The translations under genes and the position numbers were made by a program. A stretch of 64,000 nucleotides of DNA from Galerina marginata (Eukaryota; Basidiomycota; Agaricomycetes; Agaricales; Galerinaceae): the NCBI GenBank assembly GCA_023014335.1, contig JAECYW010000022.1, positions 1 to 64,000 on the forward strand. Reading direction: 5' to 3'. Shown piece by piece: positions 12,863-24,605 of the stretch (position 1 is its first letter; each line of letters starts with the position of its first letter). The notes below the pieces were generated by a model, which saw only the letters and a program-made list of their open reading frames with translations, was not told the origin of the DNA and searched no databases.

Positions 12863-13416
12863 GGAGGCTGTGCAGATAGATTGGTTTCAAAAATTCACAT
12901 GGCAAAACAAATTTTTACCCATGACCTGTTTTGATCCACTTGCAACGCGCCATATGCTTCAAGTCTTTGCGCTTTCTCAGCAAGTCTTCAGCGTCCATTA
13001 TTGACCCAGCGAAGTTTTCACGCCACCAAGTGGGCTGGGTCTCCTTGAAATAACTCTGAATCGCAGATTACGATTACCCATTGACATGCTGTGACTCCAA
13101 CCCCGGACGATTCACGACCGGTTTCAAAAATAGAGCGGGCATTCCAAGGGCATTCTACAGAGGCGGCCCCGTCTCTACAACGCCTTCGAATTGGTTCCGA
13201 CACAAGGAATTGTTTCCATCAAAGCCGCGTGCGTTTCCATGATGCCCCATTTGCATTGCGAAACTAAATGGAACGCATGACTGGTCTTCCGAATGTTATA
13301 TACCTGAACTTGGGCTGCCTCCTCTGTTTCGCCTTTCTCAACAACACTTCCGTTCACCTGCAAGGCGTCTCCTGTCTCTTTCCGCCTGCTTGTGTGACTA
13401 AACCGCAAAGACCACC
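12863..13416. promoter_or_regulatory. divergent promoter region between the Yar1-like and 8-TM genes
   Basis: These 554 bp separate two genes transcribed away from each other, so both promoters must lie here. I see no TATA box or repeated element that I would name. Frames in this stretch are short. Confidence 0.4.
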
Positions 13417-15471
13417 ATGTCGCATTCCTCTCCAGCAAGCTACCTGGTCTGGACTTTGATGACCACGATGGTGAGCATTGGATGTCAGAACTGCTGACAG
13501 TTGACCAATTTTTTTCTTCTTCGCAGCTCGGAGTGTTTTTGCTGTTCCATCTATGGTCTTTCGATCGATTCAAATGCTTGAAGTGGGTGGTACTACCCTC
13601 TGGAGTCTTGGACACTGAACCTAAGCTTCTGGATTGTAGATGGAACACAGGGGCATCCTCAGGCGCATTCAAACGCGTTATGACGGTGAGTGTTAAGATT
13701 CAATTTGCCTGTATCATACTCATTCTTCCAACAGTATTCCTATATGGTGACTGTGCCCCTGATACTTACGTTTGCATTCGGGAACATGGTCATTAAGTAC
13801 CATGAAGGTTACATCTTCCTTCCTGGTCACGGAAGTGAGTGGAAGTTCTCTGAGTCTTACACTACTTCTCACCCTGGCCTTTCAGTCATTCCAAAACCAT
13901 ACCAACTCTGGGAGCCATTGCAAAGGAGCACCATATTTCCTCTCATGCTAGTCTTTTCGATCGGATGGAGTCTTGAAATGTAGGAACGCTTTTATCAGTA
14001 CGCGATATCATTCTAATCTTTCTCCACAGGGTTACGCACTTGGAAGGTGCGGCGATAGAATAACTTGGGGGAATGGGACCTGATGTTCAATTTAGAGCTT
14101 TGCTTCTGGCTTTTCCTCGTGAATTCGGGCTCGACTCAGCAAAACTGGTTCCAGAGTCTTTATTTTAAGACCTGGATCGTGGGGTCGGTCATCGCAGTCA
14201 CCTACATGCCGCTTGTTACAATCTTCACTCGGTCGGATCCCCTCAAGGTATGTCTTATCTTCTGCACGCATTCGGACACCATGACTTGACCTGTTATTTA
14301 GAGCGAAGCATTTACATTTTTAGCAGGAAGCTTAGGCAGCCTCTCACTGACCTTGTGGTTTACCCCAATCCTGTAAGGCGAACTCGGTGTTTTTTCACAT
14401 CCAGGGTATACTTAGCTCGTTCTATAGATGGACTTTCCCAAGCTTCTTGAAGAATTTGGTATGTTGTCATTTTGTCATCTTTTTGATCGTCGGTTGATCA
14501 TTTCATTCTAGAAAGCTGAGGGAGTCGATGTAGGGACCATCGTCAGGTTGACAAAGTTCTCAGAATTGAACGTGCGTTAGGAGCCGATGCTTGAATGTCT
14601 CTTCATCATGTCTGACTATTTCTTAGACAATCCGCGTCGTTTTCCGCTTCTTGTTCACTTTCCCTCTGCTAATTCTGGGAGTTGATGGTGTCCGACCTCA
14701 CAACCACATCAACGAGAGTCTGCTATGGACCGGTAAGGTTTTCGCCTAGTGAAGCATGTCATCTTGCAGAACTGATTCGGTGGTCGTTAGACTTCCTGAC
14801 CATGATAGCCGCCTTCGGAGTTTGCATCTCATCTGGGATCACACTCGTTGTACGTACCACAAGAATCTGTCAACATCCTCCTTCGCTAATGCGTGAACCT
14901 TCAGATCTTCTTCCCAAGGTCTATCGAAGGAGAGATTGCTGCGCGTGATGCTGCCAAAGAACGCAAACGGACGCGGTCGTTTGGACAATCGACAAGCATG
15001 GCTGATATGGAATCCACGCACAGGCAGATGTCGAACTATCACAACCAGCCCCCATCGACGACTGGCGGCACGTATCTGCTAACATCATCTCCGATCAAAC
15101 AAGCGTTCAGTCTCGATGGCCATGGCGAAGACTCTATGGCCGGCTTGACCTATCATCCTGATATGCATCCCAAGTGGGATGACGAAGACGAGGAGAGGGA
15201 TATCCCTGCAGCCCTCCCTCCGATCAAGCCAGTCCGAAAAAAGACGCAAGCTCGTGATATTGAGATGAACACCGTTGAAAGCCTTACCGAGAGCAACCTT
15301 TCAGTTCATAATTTGCGGTTGTCGAATGTCAATCCCATGATCCAGAACTTCAGATCTCCCATTGGTATGTTGTCCTTCTCTTTGGCATCATGCCTCCGTA
15401 CTGATGTCTTGCCTTTAGATCTTTATGAAGCTCCTGGCAACAATTCACGGCTAACCTTCACTCGTAAATAA
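13417..15471 (+). CDS. orphan eight-TM integral membrane protein
   Basis: Thirteen exons could be traced in phase: 13417..13470, 13527..13685, 13735..13834, 13886..13979, 14030..14046, 14096..14247, 14302..14372, 14428..14458, 14512..14571, 14627..14732, 14791..14849, 14905..15364 and 15419..15471. The protein starts MSHSSPASYLVWTLMTTM and has about eight hydrophobic segments, including VTVPLILTFAFGNMV, VGSVIAVTYMPLVTIF, FTFLAGSLGSLSLTLWFTPI and FLTMIAAFGVCISSGITLV. A cytosolic-looking tail of about 170 residues is rich in Ser, Asp and Lys (KRTRSFGQ, WDDEDEERD). I recognise the type as a multi-pass protein conserved in Agaricomycetes without an assigned function. No catalytic motif is visible. 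A transporter or a sensor are both possible. Confidence 0.8.
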
Positions 15472-15823
15472 GGATTTTCACTGGCCGAACTCTCCTTCAA
15501 GTTATTGTCAGTAAATTGTTGTTTATTAACCATCAGGATCCACAATCTTTTAATATACCCCAAAAGCTGTTGTATATCATACCTTACGTTCTCTGGTTAA
15601 TGTAGTCCTTTTCAAAATTTAAAATTGCGTATGTTGCCCCTTCTCGAGGTTAACGAAAGTTATTTCGTCCAGTGGCGTTCCGCACACATCAACACATAAG
15701 TCACAATAGCCGGCCCGGGTGATCGAAATGTCCGCCGTTCCCCTCTGCAAGTCATTCTTCGCGTGCTCCTTCAGCTACCCGTAATCAAGAAGATTCGAAC
15801 TTTACGACACCAGCGAAGGAAAT
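15472..15823. other. intergenic between the 8-TM gene and the CHY zinc-finger gene
   Basis: 352 bp between two plus-strand genes. An open frame from 15763 overlaps the next gene's start in a different phase and is not considered coding. The stretch should hold the terminator of the upstream gene and the promoter of the downstream one. Confidence 0.4.
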
Positions 15824-16422
15824 ATGTGGTCAGTCCTCTTTCTGCCATTCCATTACGTACTGCCGCCCATCACATTCAATCAGCTGGACTACCCCCTATA
15901 CCCTTATTCACGACAATTCACGAACGGCTGATCGAACCTTCACAGCAAACATATTTTAAACGCCCAAGTATCCATTCGTGCTCCTTGTTGCAAGCTGTGG
16001 TTCGATTGCCCAGAATGTCATGCCGAAACACAGAACCATACCTTGGCGAAGACGACCGAGATGGCGTTCATATGCAAGAAGTGTAAAAAGGCATTTCGAA
16101 AGGACATGACAGCATATGAAGAGAGCGACGAATACTGCCCGCATTGTGATAACCATTATGTGATTTTGGGATTCTTTGTGTCGCGTGAAGTCTCGGGCTG
16201 AAGTGTATCTCCAGGTGCTTGAAGCGAAAACGCCACATGCCGTTGTCGGTGTTGAGGGTGAGGACGCTAGAGTGGATGCCCGGTACGTTCCTGCTGTAAT
16301 CTTCTCAGATTGTGTTTACTGATCTCTATTCTAGAATGCTGAAAGACGAACGTGCCAAACAAGTTGCCAAGCAATCTGTTTTTGAGTTAGATGACGATGA
16401 CTTCGTAGATCGGTTAGGATAA
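15824..16422 (+). CDS. CHY-type zinc-finger protein
   Basis: Four exons, 15824..15828, 15946..16159, 16215..16282 and 16335..16422, give a protein of about 124 residues. It opens M-C-K-H-I-L-N-A and continues with the full metal-binding pattern: CKH, APCC, WFDCPECHAE, CKKCKKAFRKD and EYCPHCDNHY. This is the CHY zinc finger, which binds three zinc ions. In yeast the related Hot13 acts in the mitochondrial intermembrane space on Tim/Mia40 import, but many fungal homologues are uncharacterised, so the role is inferred. The first exon carries only ATG plus two bases; it was chosen because it restores the conserved CKH at the start. A longer N-terminus from an upstream exon cannot be excluded, since RRFELYDTSEGN lies in frame before the ATG. 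Confidence 0.85.
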
Positions 16423-16857
16423 CCAACATAATACGACTGCTTTGGTCCTGTGTTCTTTGATAATACGGAGTCAGAACGTCAACCGTAGCTCTGTGCCCTA
16501 CGTGCGATTTTTGATCGAAATCAGTACACAGTCACAACCCTTTATTTCACAAAAGGCTTCCGACAGGAAGAACTGGAAAGAAGGCGACACAAAACACATT
16601 TAATTATTAAGAAGTTTTAAGTACAACAATGTAAAGGAGTGACAGAAGTTGGTTCGGTGATAGCGTTGGGAGTCTACATACATAAATGTCCTTGAAAGTC
16701 CAAGGGCTGGGCAGGAATGAAATGAGGAAGCCCCTACTAAATCATAGTATATGGTACGATTTTAGATGAAAGTCTATGGTAAACCCTTGGTAAGAAGGAT
16801 ACCAAATACGCTGAAAAACCAGCCAAGTATTTGGTCAGTGAGCAGCAAAAATAGTCC
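16423..16857. other. intergenic between convergent genes
   Basis: 435 bp between the stop of the CHY gene (+) and the stop of the GT2 gene (-). Both 3' UTRs must be here. No other feature is supported. Confidence 0.5.
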
Positions 16858-19625
16858 TTATTTGGAGCAGAAAATGAATTTGTGAGAGATGTACAGATTG
16901 AAAGCGTCCAAAAGAATGAGAGGGACAAAGTTCCACCAATGGTAACCTTCGATGATCCGGAGAGTAGTGCCAACAGTCAGAGCGACTGCACACCCCCACA
17001 TCCAGACGCCACACAAGATGCGCATATTCCGGTACTTGTTGTTTCCTCCCTTCTTCTTCTTATTCTTGACGTGACTCTTGTTGTCTCCAGAAGGGACCCA
17101 ACTCGCGGTAGTACCAAATATACGATCCTTGATAGCCATGAGGTACGCGTATTGTTGGATGACGAAAACGAAGTTGACGTTGAAGTTGTACATTTGGCGG
17201 GACCAAAGTCGGAAGACTATGACGGAATAGATAAGGGAAGGGAAGGCATAAGCGAAATTGTACCACATCATCATTCCAGGGTTGAGCCACAGCATCATAA
17301 GGCCGGGGAGGGAGGCGAGGAACGCCATGGCGGCGGCAGCGGTGTAATACATCATCCCGCTCATGTAGCAGACCTTCTGGACGACGCTGAGATCCGACTT
17401 CCAGAATTCTGGGTTGGTTAGCAGGGTAGTGGAGCCGGAGCACCAGCGCATCTGTTGAGAGAAAAACGCGCGAGGGGTATCCGGCGAGACACCACAAGCA
17501 AGAGCGAGAGGTATGTACTTCAGCTTCCACCCTCTCGTGAGTGCGTAAAATCCGGTGTGCACATCTTCAGAGTGGCCAATTTCGGCGGTGCCGCCAACTT
17601 CGACCAAAGCAGCGCGGCGGTAGACAGCGTTGCTGCCCACACAAATCGACGCTCCCCAGCGATCGCGATTGACTTGGACGATGCGATAAAACAGTTCCTG
17701 AGTGGCGCTGGCTCCTTGCTCCACCCAGGTTTGTTCGGTACAGGGACGGAAGAACTGAGGGGACTGGACAATGGCAATATCGGAGTATTTGTTCTTGTAA
17801 GGGAGGATTTCGTCAAGGAAATCATGGCGAGGACAAAAATCGGCATCGAAGATCGCGAAGAAATCCCCATCAGTCCGTGCAAATGCATATCGCAAGTTGC
17901 CCGCCTTCTTGAGGTGAGGCTTGTTGTCACGAGAGATATAATCGAAGCCATAGCTCGTTGCAAGATTTTTCACGGTGTCCAAGCCGCCGTCGTCCAAAAC
18001 GTAGACCTTGAAGTTGGGATACTGGAGCTTGGAGACGTATTTGTACGTGTTTTCGAGGACTTCGATGGGTTCGTGACAGCAAGGGAGATAAATGTCGACA
18101 GAGGGAACTTTGTCGGACGGATAGGAATGTTCCTCGACGATCTTGAGGTGTTCTTCAACGCTGAAATCTTTGCCACAATATCCGACGATATAAGAAATGA
18201 TCAGATAGATCTGAATCAGCCCTACGAACACGCCGAACCTGGAAGACGCGAAAAATGAGTTATTGAAATTGAATATAGTGCGAAAGGCTCCTAACCAGTA
18301 GAACATCTTGGATGAAATGGCGAAGAACCACATACCGGTCGAAACGCTAAGGAAGGACATAGTTCCAAAAAGATAAAGAGGGAGACTAAGAAAGCGGTGA
18401 GATATGAATTTACGGATTCTGAGTCACCTACCGACGAGTTTGAGCGTAGATTGTCTTTTCACTGTCAGTAGGAGGTGAAGGAAGGATTACAGCAGGTTGG
18501 TCAGCCGAAAATGTGGCCAATACGGGCTTCTCTGCAGCGACCTGCTTGCGACCTAAAGAAATTTGCCACCAACGTTTCAATGGCTCTACATCGTCAGCGG
18601 TAGGAAGCGTAGAAACGGACGTTTCCACATTGACTGTCGCAGACGAAGGACCTGACGATGAAACTGGCGTTCTGGGTTCGTCAGCGGTGACGTCGGGTTC
18701 GCGTCCAGGAGGAACGTAAACGGCCAAAGGGCGGACAGGAACAATAAGATCCTATCCAACAACAAAAAAAAAAATTAGTAGAGATTTTCTTCGTCTGTGA
18801 GCCAATACGAACCGTTGGTTCTCGCTCTTCATAAAGTTCAATAATTTGGGCGGTGGAAGGAGATGGTGCTTCCAGGACAACTGTCTGGCGCCGAGCGAAC
18901 TCCCCATGGAACTTTTTAGTCGGAGTGGCTGGTGGAGATTCCATCGCCAAGGGAAGGTAATATTCCCCGTAGTTATTGCGGTCAACACGTTCTCTGAGAC
19001 TGGATGCCACAGGGGCAGGGCGATGAGGAATCGCAGGGGTGGCATAGCCGCTGCTTTGCCCATCGCCTTCTGCATAGGTGGGGGAGGTGGCCAGAGACGA
19101 TTGGGATGAAGCTGTTGTGGGACGAGAACGGCGACGACTTAATTCTTCTGGAGAATTGTTTGCGAGAAGGGCCACTAAATTCTTAACGAGGGCTTGAATT
19201 TTCTCATCACCAGATTGAAGTGCTGTACAGGGATTTAAACGGAGGAACGATAAAAGTTATACAACTCACTCACCTGACGCCAATTCTTCCTGCTCAAAAA
19301 CGAGGGCGTTACGGTGGATTGAGTGAAAGAATCTATGATACGCACCACTGGAATGGAGACTTGTTTAGTCTCTTGTGGCGATACCGTTGTGGACGTGTCG
19401 GAATCATCGCCTGGCTGGATCGTGATAGAAACATAGTAATTACTCCCTTTTTTTCTGCAGAGAAATCAGTGAACCAGAGAGGAGAAAAACAGGCATGGCG
19501 TACACTTGACCAAAAGGGGAGACTCCATAGTCACTATCTGCGGTATAAGTTAGTCTGTGGGTCACAGAGGGCTTCTCAACGAAAGTGCCTGAGTGAGGGG
19601 GTTCGAAAGAGTGTGTGTCTGCCAT
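16858..19625 (-). CDS. GT2 family cellulose-synthase-like processive glycosyltransferase
   Basis: Six exons, 19504..19625, 19346..19454, 19274..19289, 18813..19222, 18432..18751 and 16858..18385, give 834 residues. The N-terminal third is hydrophilic and Ser/Pro-rich. The catalytic part has the hallmarks of processive GT2 enzymes: YVLDDGG, DADFCPRHDF (DxD, metal/nucleotide-sugar binding), HSEDVHTGF (catalytic base, TED-like) and QQMRW (Q/RxxRW acceptor/product site). Flanking membrane helices include FVGLIQIYLIISYIVGYC before and MAFLASLPGLMMLW and ILCGVWMWGCAVALTVG after the catalytic core. It should polymerise a UDP-sugar and pass the chain through the plasma membrane. Cellulose-like beta-1,4-glucan or a mixed glucan is the best guess; it lacks the usual layout of fungal chitin synthases. 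The third exon is only 16 bp, and its phase is confirmed by both neighbours. A 267-residue antisense frame over this gene is a shadow. Confidence 0.88.
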
Positions 19626-22600
19626 GGGAGGCAGGGAGAAAAAGAGCGACTAGAAACGAAACACAAGAAACAGAAAAAACGAGCGAGAAGGGGTACAACT
19701 ACAAGCAAGGGCTGAGCTTAAGAGGTTCAAGTTCTAGGTGGTCGGCCCTGCCCTCCATCCGGCGACCACGGTTATAAAACATCAGTACCTGAATTCCAGT
19801 GAAGCCTCAGGGGAGATAGTAGGACAGAAGCTTGGCGACAGTATTGACGGTAAAAACAGTGCGGATCAACCACGTTAGTTGACCAGACCTGGGAAGGATT
19901 TTTGAGGGACTTTATTGTCCGATAGTCAAACTAGGAATGGAAAGATTCCCATCGTCGAGATCAACCCAAGAGCCAGATATATGGACCAAAACAAGTGTCT
20001 CACCCAAAGGGCCTCTGAAAGTCAGAAATTAAGCCTCGAGTTGACATTATCCACGATTATCACCGACACGTGGCAGGATCCCAGACATATCACGAAGTAC
20101 TGGTTTAGTGGCCCTTTCCCATAAGTCCTAGGTCTCGAAAACATACTCAGTCTCTGGAATCGTATTCATGGGTGCTTTCGAGGAGGATCATGGAAGATTT
20201 TGAAGAGACGAATATTGGAATAATTTGAACCCACAGTCACTGATGTCACATTGTGACCTTGACTAAAAATGTGCAGTCACAACCCATTTTGGGACTCAAT
20301 TGACTCGTGAAGCTCGATTGATTGATCGCTTATGGCGCGGGCAAAGATAACACACTGCAGGAATAAATCTCTATATAAAATTTGGCGCGTGTATTCGACC
20401 TGCATAGTGTACTCGGATGTGCAGTCATGCAGAAGGCAGAGGTCAAATACTATAGATAGAGCCGAGTCAGTCGAGGTTTCGGGTCCAACACCCTTGCCTA
20501 CCTTGAATGGCTTCAAGGACCAAAAACCCTGCGTTGTTCGAACAGAACAAACAAAGAAAAAACGCATTATATGGCAAGGCTTTTTAGCTTGATCGGGAAG
20601 AAGGTCAGATTACAAGGATTCTTCGCCGAAAATTAATAATGGATTTCATTCTTCGTAATTTCGTAAAAATGCTTGGTACTTACAGTATATGCACGCTCTT
20701 CGGAAATTCGATAGGTCACAGTCCGATGGACCATGTAAAGAATGACATATTGGAGCCTCTTCATTCACAAATCAAGATTCCGTTGACATCGTGGGCGAGC
20801 GCTGGTTATCTAACCGCTATCTAACCCACATCATTTACCGGACTCTGTGGTTAAAGCCACATCTCATTCGCCTTTTTTTCAATTCTTTCAATGCGTTTTA
20901 ATATATCAAGGTAATTCTTTGAATTGAGAGTGCTCTACTACATGAGCTTCCTCCAAAAATGTTGTCCGACATTTTGAAAGTAATATTGCACACGTCGACA
21001 GGGTGGACGATGAGCGCTAGGAACGCTTTCTCACCATGTGACGGTCAGACGGAATCCTCACAAGTAGCGCCGTGACCCAGTAAAAAGTGAAACCAAATAC
21101 AGCTCAAAACCTCCTCAGGAGTAAAAACGGTGCATCTGGGCCTTTCACAACCCTGAAGATAATATTTTTTTCACTGACATACTATTATAGGGTTTGGGGT
21201 TGATCGAGGTCGAGATGATAATAAACCCGGAGAGGACGGGAGGAGTCTAATCTCATAAATTCATTAAAAGCGTCGATGAAATGACATAAGTAGCATATCA
21301 GGAGGAAGATAAATCGATTGACTAGAAAAAGGCTCAACCGGGCTTGAATTTTTATCTACTACTGCACAATATGCACATTGGGAACATCTTGCTTGTACAT
21401 TCTACTTTGGGCTTGGGCGGAAGGTAAGGCTGGTAAGAACTTGGGCATTTGGTCACGACGGACAGCGCCCGTAATACTAGTCCGCTAGTAGCGTAAGATC
21501 GCCGCTGTGGACTTAGGCACCTGGGCGGGGGGGGATTCCGAACCATGAGAAAATACAATGGTGTATTTTGTTCCAATCAGTTCACCAAAAAGCACTTAAT
21601 CTGGCGGAACTATGCCTTTTTGAGAGACCCAGCAGGAAATCTGGGAAACCATCCAGTGCAGTTTGGTGGCAAGAGACCCTGGCGTCATGGTAATCACCAT
21701 AACATGATACCCTTTTTACTCTAACTGGTTAAACCATAGTTGCTACCATACAAGTTGCTAAACAATACTACCACTGAAATGGTTGAGGGTATATCAAATG
21801 CTACACTTCGCAGAGATCGATCTGCACTAAGCGTGGACCTTTGATGTTTTTCTCGAGGCCGCAGTAATAGGCGACTCGGTGGAAAAAAGAAGAAGAGCCA
21901 AATGCCTAGACTCAAAGGTTATTAGGAATATGCGGATTTTGTTTGTCTGCTGGAGAAAGAAGCCACGAATTTAGTCGGACGAAGAGCCCATAAATTAGGC
22001 GCCCGCACCAGTCGTGAGATCAAGCTAAAAATTGGTCGGTCACCTCGGCTCATTATACGAAGAATGGAGTAAACTTTGCGAGAAGGTCTGTAGGAAGTTG
22101 CATACCAAAGGAAAAAATTTGCATGGTTCCGCGACTCTGCGTCGTCTTCGGATATTCATTCAGAACACGAAGCGGTGAATCTCGAAATTTCCATTTACGG
22201 CGTTGGTCGGGAACGGCGAACGCCGGCCGGCCGTAATACACCCAGTCGGCTGGAGAGCTGATCTTTTCTGTCTGTCATGAGTCTGCATGGCACCAATTCG
22301 CGCTTTTGTCTGACAACGACTGCAACTCGTTATGGGTTGGGATGGATGGTCCCGTTTAATGTTATGCTCCAATGCGCGGAACTTCAAGGAAGATGGCAAA
22401 CTGACGTCTCTTTGGACGAGGAGGGAAAATTTGGTGAGGCCAACTATTATGCTGTGGAGCAGATCCACTTACGCACACGTCTCCAGAGTCGCCACTGAAG
22501 GAGACCACGCAAAATGGCTTGCTATACTTGCCAACACAACTGGTTTGCGGATTAGATCGGGTCCGTAAATGATTTTGTTTTTTCTGGCAGCCGACAACAT

Positions 22601-23339
22601 GTCTTTCGCTTCCTGACAACTTGGCCACCACACTGTCAATGTCCTTCACTCGTCATACTGCCATGAGGCCGACGTCACTCATGCAACACGTTCCGTGCTT
22701 TGCTCATTTAATTTCATACGAGTAAGTAGTCCTTTTTTGTTTTGAATTTATCTGATCATTTACTATAGTGAATTGCGGAACCGTTCAACTTCGACACAAA
22801 TCAATTGGCCATCAAGCAACCGTCAAGGCTCTGAATTCACCTGCTACCTTCGCACTTCCCAACGGAAACTGGAATCCTTTATGCCTTCTCATGCCCGGCA
22901 GCCTCAAGTTCGACATCAAAAAGCCTGGCAGACTGTTATTGGGACGAAGTTCGAAATATATCAGAAATGCGGAGACGTAGGCCATATTACCGACGGAATT
23001 GATTTTAACAACAAATTCATGAACAAGTCCTTCTGCATTCACCACTTTTCGTCGCTGAATGCGCAGAAAGGCGACCCCGACCATAAAAATCAGAAGGGTT
23101 ACAGAACGCCGTTTAGATTTATGGCAATGAAACGAAGCAAGTCCACAAGCCCAAGGCCTACTGGTACCGGCCCAAGACCTATATCTCTTCCCCACTCCTT
23201 GTGGCTCTCGTGCCGTGGTTGTGGCGCCATCCCCTTCCACCCCGCCTTTCCTGATAGTTGTGCTGAAGCTGGATGGTTGCAACAAAACCGAATTGATTCG
23301 CCTCGAACAACTCCACTTCGCCATCATCTTCCCTGACCT

Positions 23340-24605
23340 GATCGTTGGTATTAACCATCTTTATCTTGACCTGTAGATTACCCGGCCACCGAATACCACG
23401 TCTATGGTCCCAGACTTGACCTCTCAGTTGGTGAAGCGGAAGTGGTTCATGAACTTCTGACCAAATGCCAGCAGTCCATGCATAGCAAGCAGAAGGCGGC
23501 TAACAGGACCCAAGGTGCTAACAGAGTCGTGCTCCAGGGACCTATACAGTGTACACCGGCCAACTCTTGCTAATACCCCCAACAAGATCGGACCTCCGGG
23601 TCTTGTGCTCGTCAGTCCTGCACCTTAGAAAGCAAGGAACAGTTTCGTTTATCCCTTGCTCAAGTTGGGAGGTGCCTCTGGCACGAATACCGTGATTCTC
23701 GTACTGGACCACAGCTGGCAGGCTATTCATCATGACATGGCCAAGCTGCGCCAGCAACAATGGCTGAAGGTGTGCGGCCATTCCAGCAGATACAGCGAAC
23801 CAGGGCAGGTGCAAACTCGTCAAGCTGCTTGAGACCTCCCTCTACCTCCAGTTCATCAGACAACTCGACAACGGCACATACAACAGCTGGGCATGCCGAC
23901 CTATGACATCGCCAGACCTCTTCAGCCTCGAGTAAATGCCGTTACCCCCGGTCCGGTCGAGATGTACCTGGGACCATGCATCGTCGAGCTGCCCAAGTCA
24001 TGTCAAGTTTCCCAACCCACTTATAACCCACCGCCACCGCTTGGACAACAGGCGGCGATATGTTCTCACCGCCGCCTAGATGAGTATTTAAGTCGACGGT
24101 CAACGTCTATTTGATTCTATCAGAAGGTGAACGGCGTTTCAATAGCCGTTATCTTTTGTTAATTATGAGACTTGTCCGCAACACCGCCATGGCCAGAAGC
24201 TGCACCCGATGCGGCCAGCTCCACCCTGCGGCCGCGCGGATTTGGCTGGATAACAGCAGCGACTGTGCCGTGATTCCAATCCTACCGCTGGGTCGCTTTC
24301 AACGCAACCGCTTTCGCAAAGAACGGACGGGGTCGAACCTTTATTCGGCGTTCCGTATCTTCGCCTTTACACCGTGAAAGTGCTATAGGACTATAGTCTC
24401 TATCACGAGTTCACCTTCAAGAGGGATACATATTGACCGCCGGTCCTGTGCGAGCAGCTCGGTTGGGGAGACTGCTTGAAGGTTCCATGGAAGCGCGCAA
24501 GCTGGAAGACCGGGATGTCTCTCCGGCTCATTTGCTAGCTTGCTCTAATCCGACTCGGGTATCCTTCGAGGATGCCGACGTATTCAAGCATATTCATGGC
24601 ATTTC
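23340..24605 (+). pseudogene. fragments of an unrecognised, probably dead gene
   Basis: Within this stretch several reading frames carry protein-like sequence of normal composition, for example the segments beginning DYPATEYHVYGPRL and GYILTAGPVRAARL, interrupted by stops and phase changes that short introns do not explain. I cannot assign a family. The call as a decayed gene rests only on the look of the fragments. Confidence 0.25.

Noticed and set aside
17455..18258. 267-codon open frame on the plus strand inside the GT2 gene
   Set aside because: It is exactly antisense to the catalytic exon, which has strong motifs and closed splice phases. The antisense frame has no family features.
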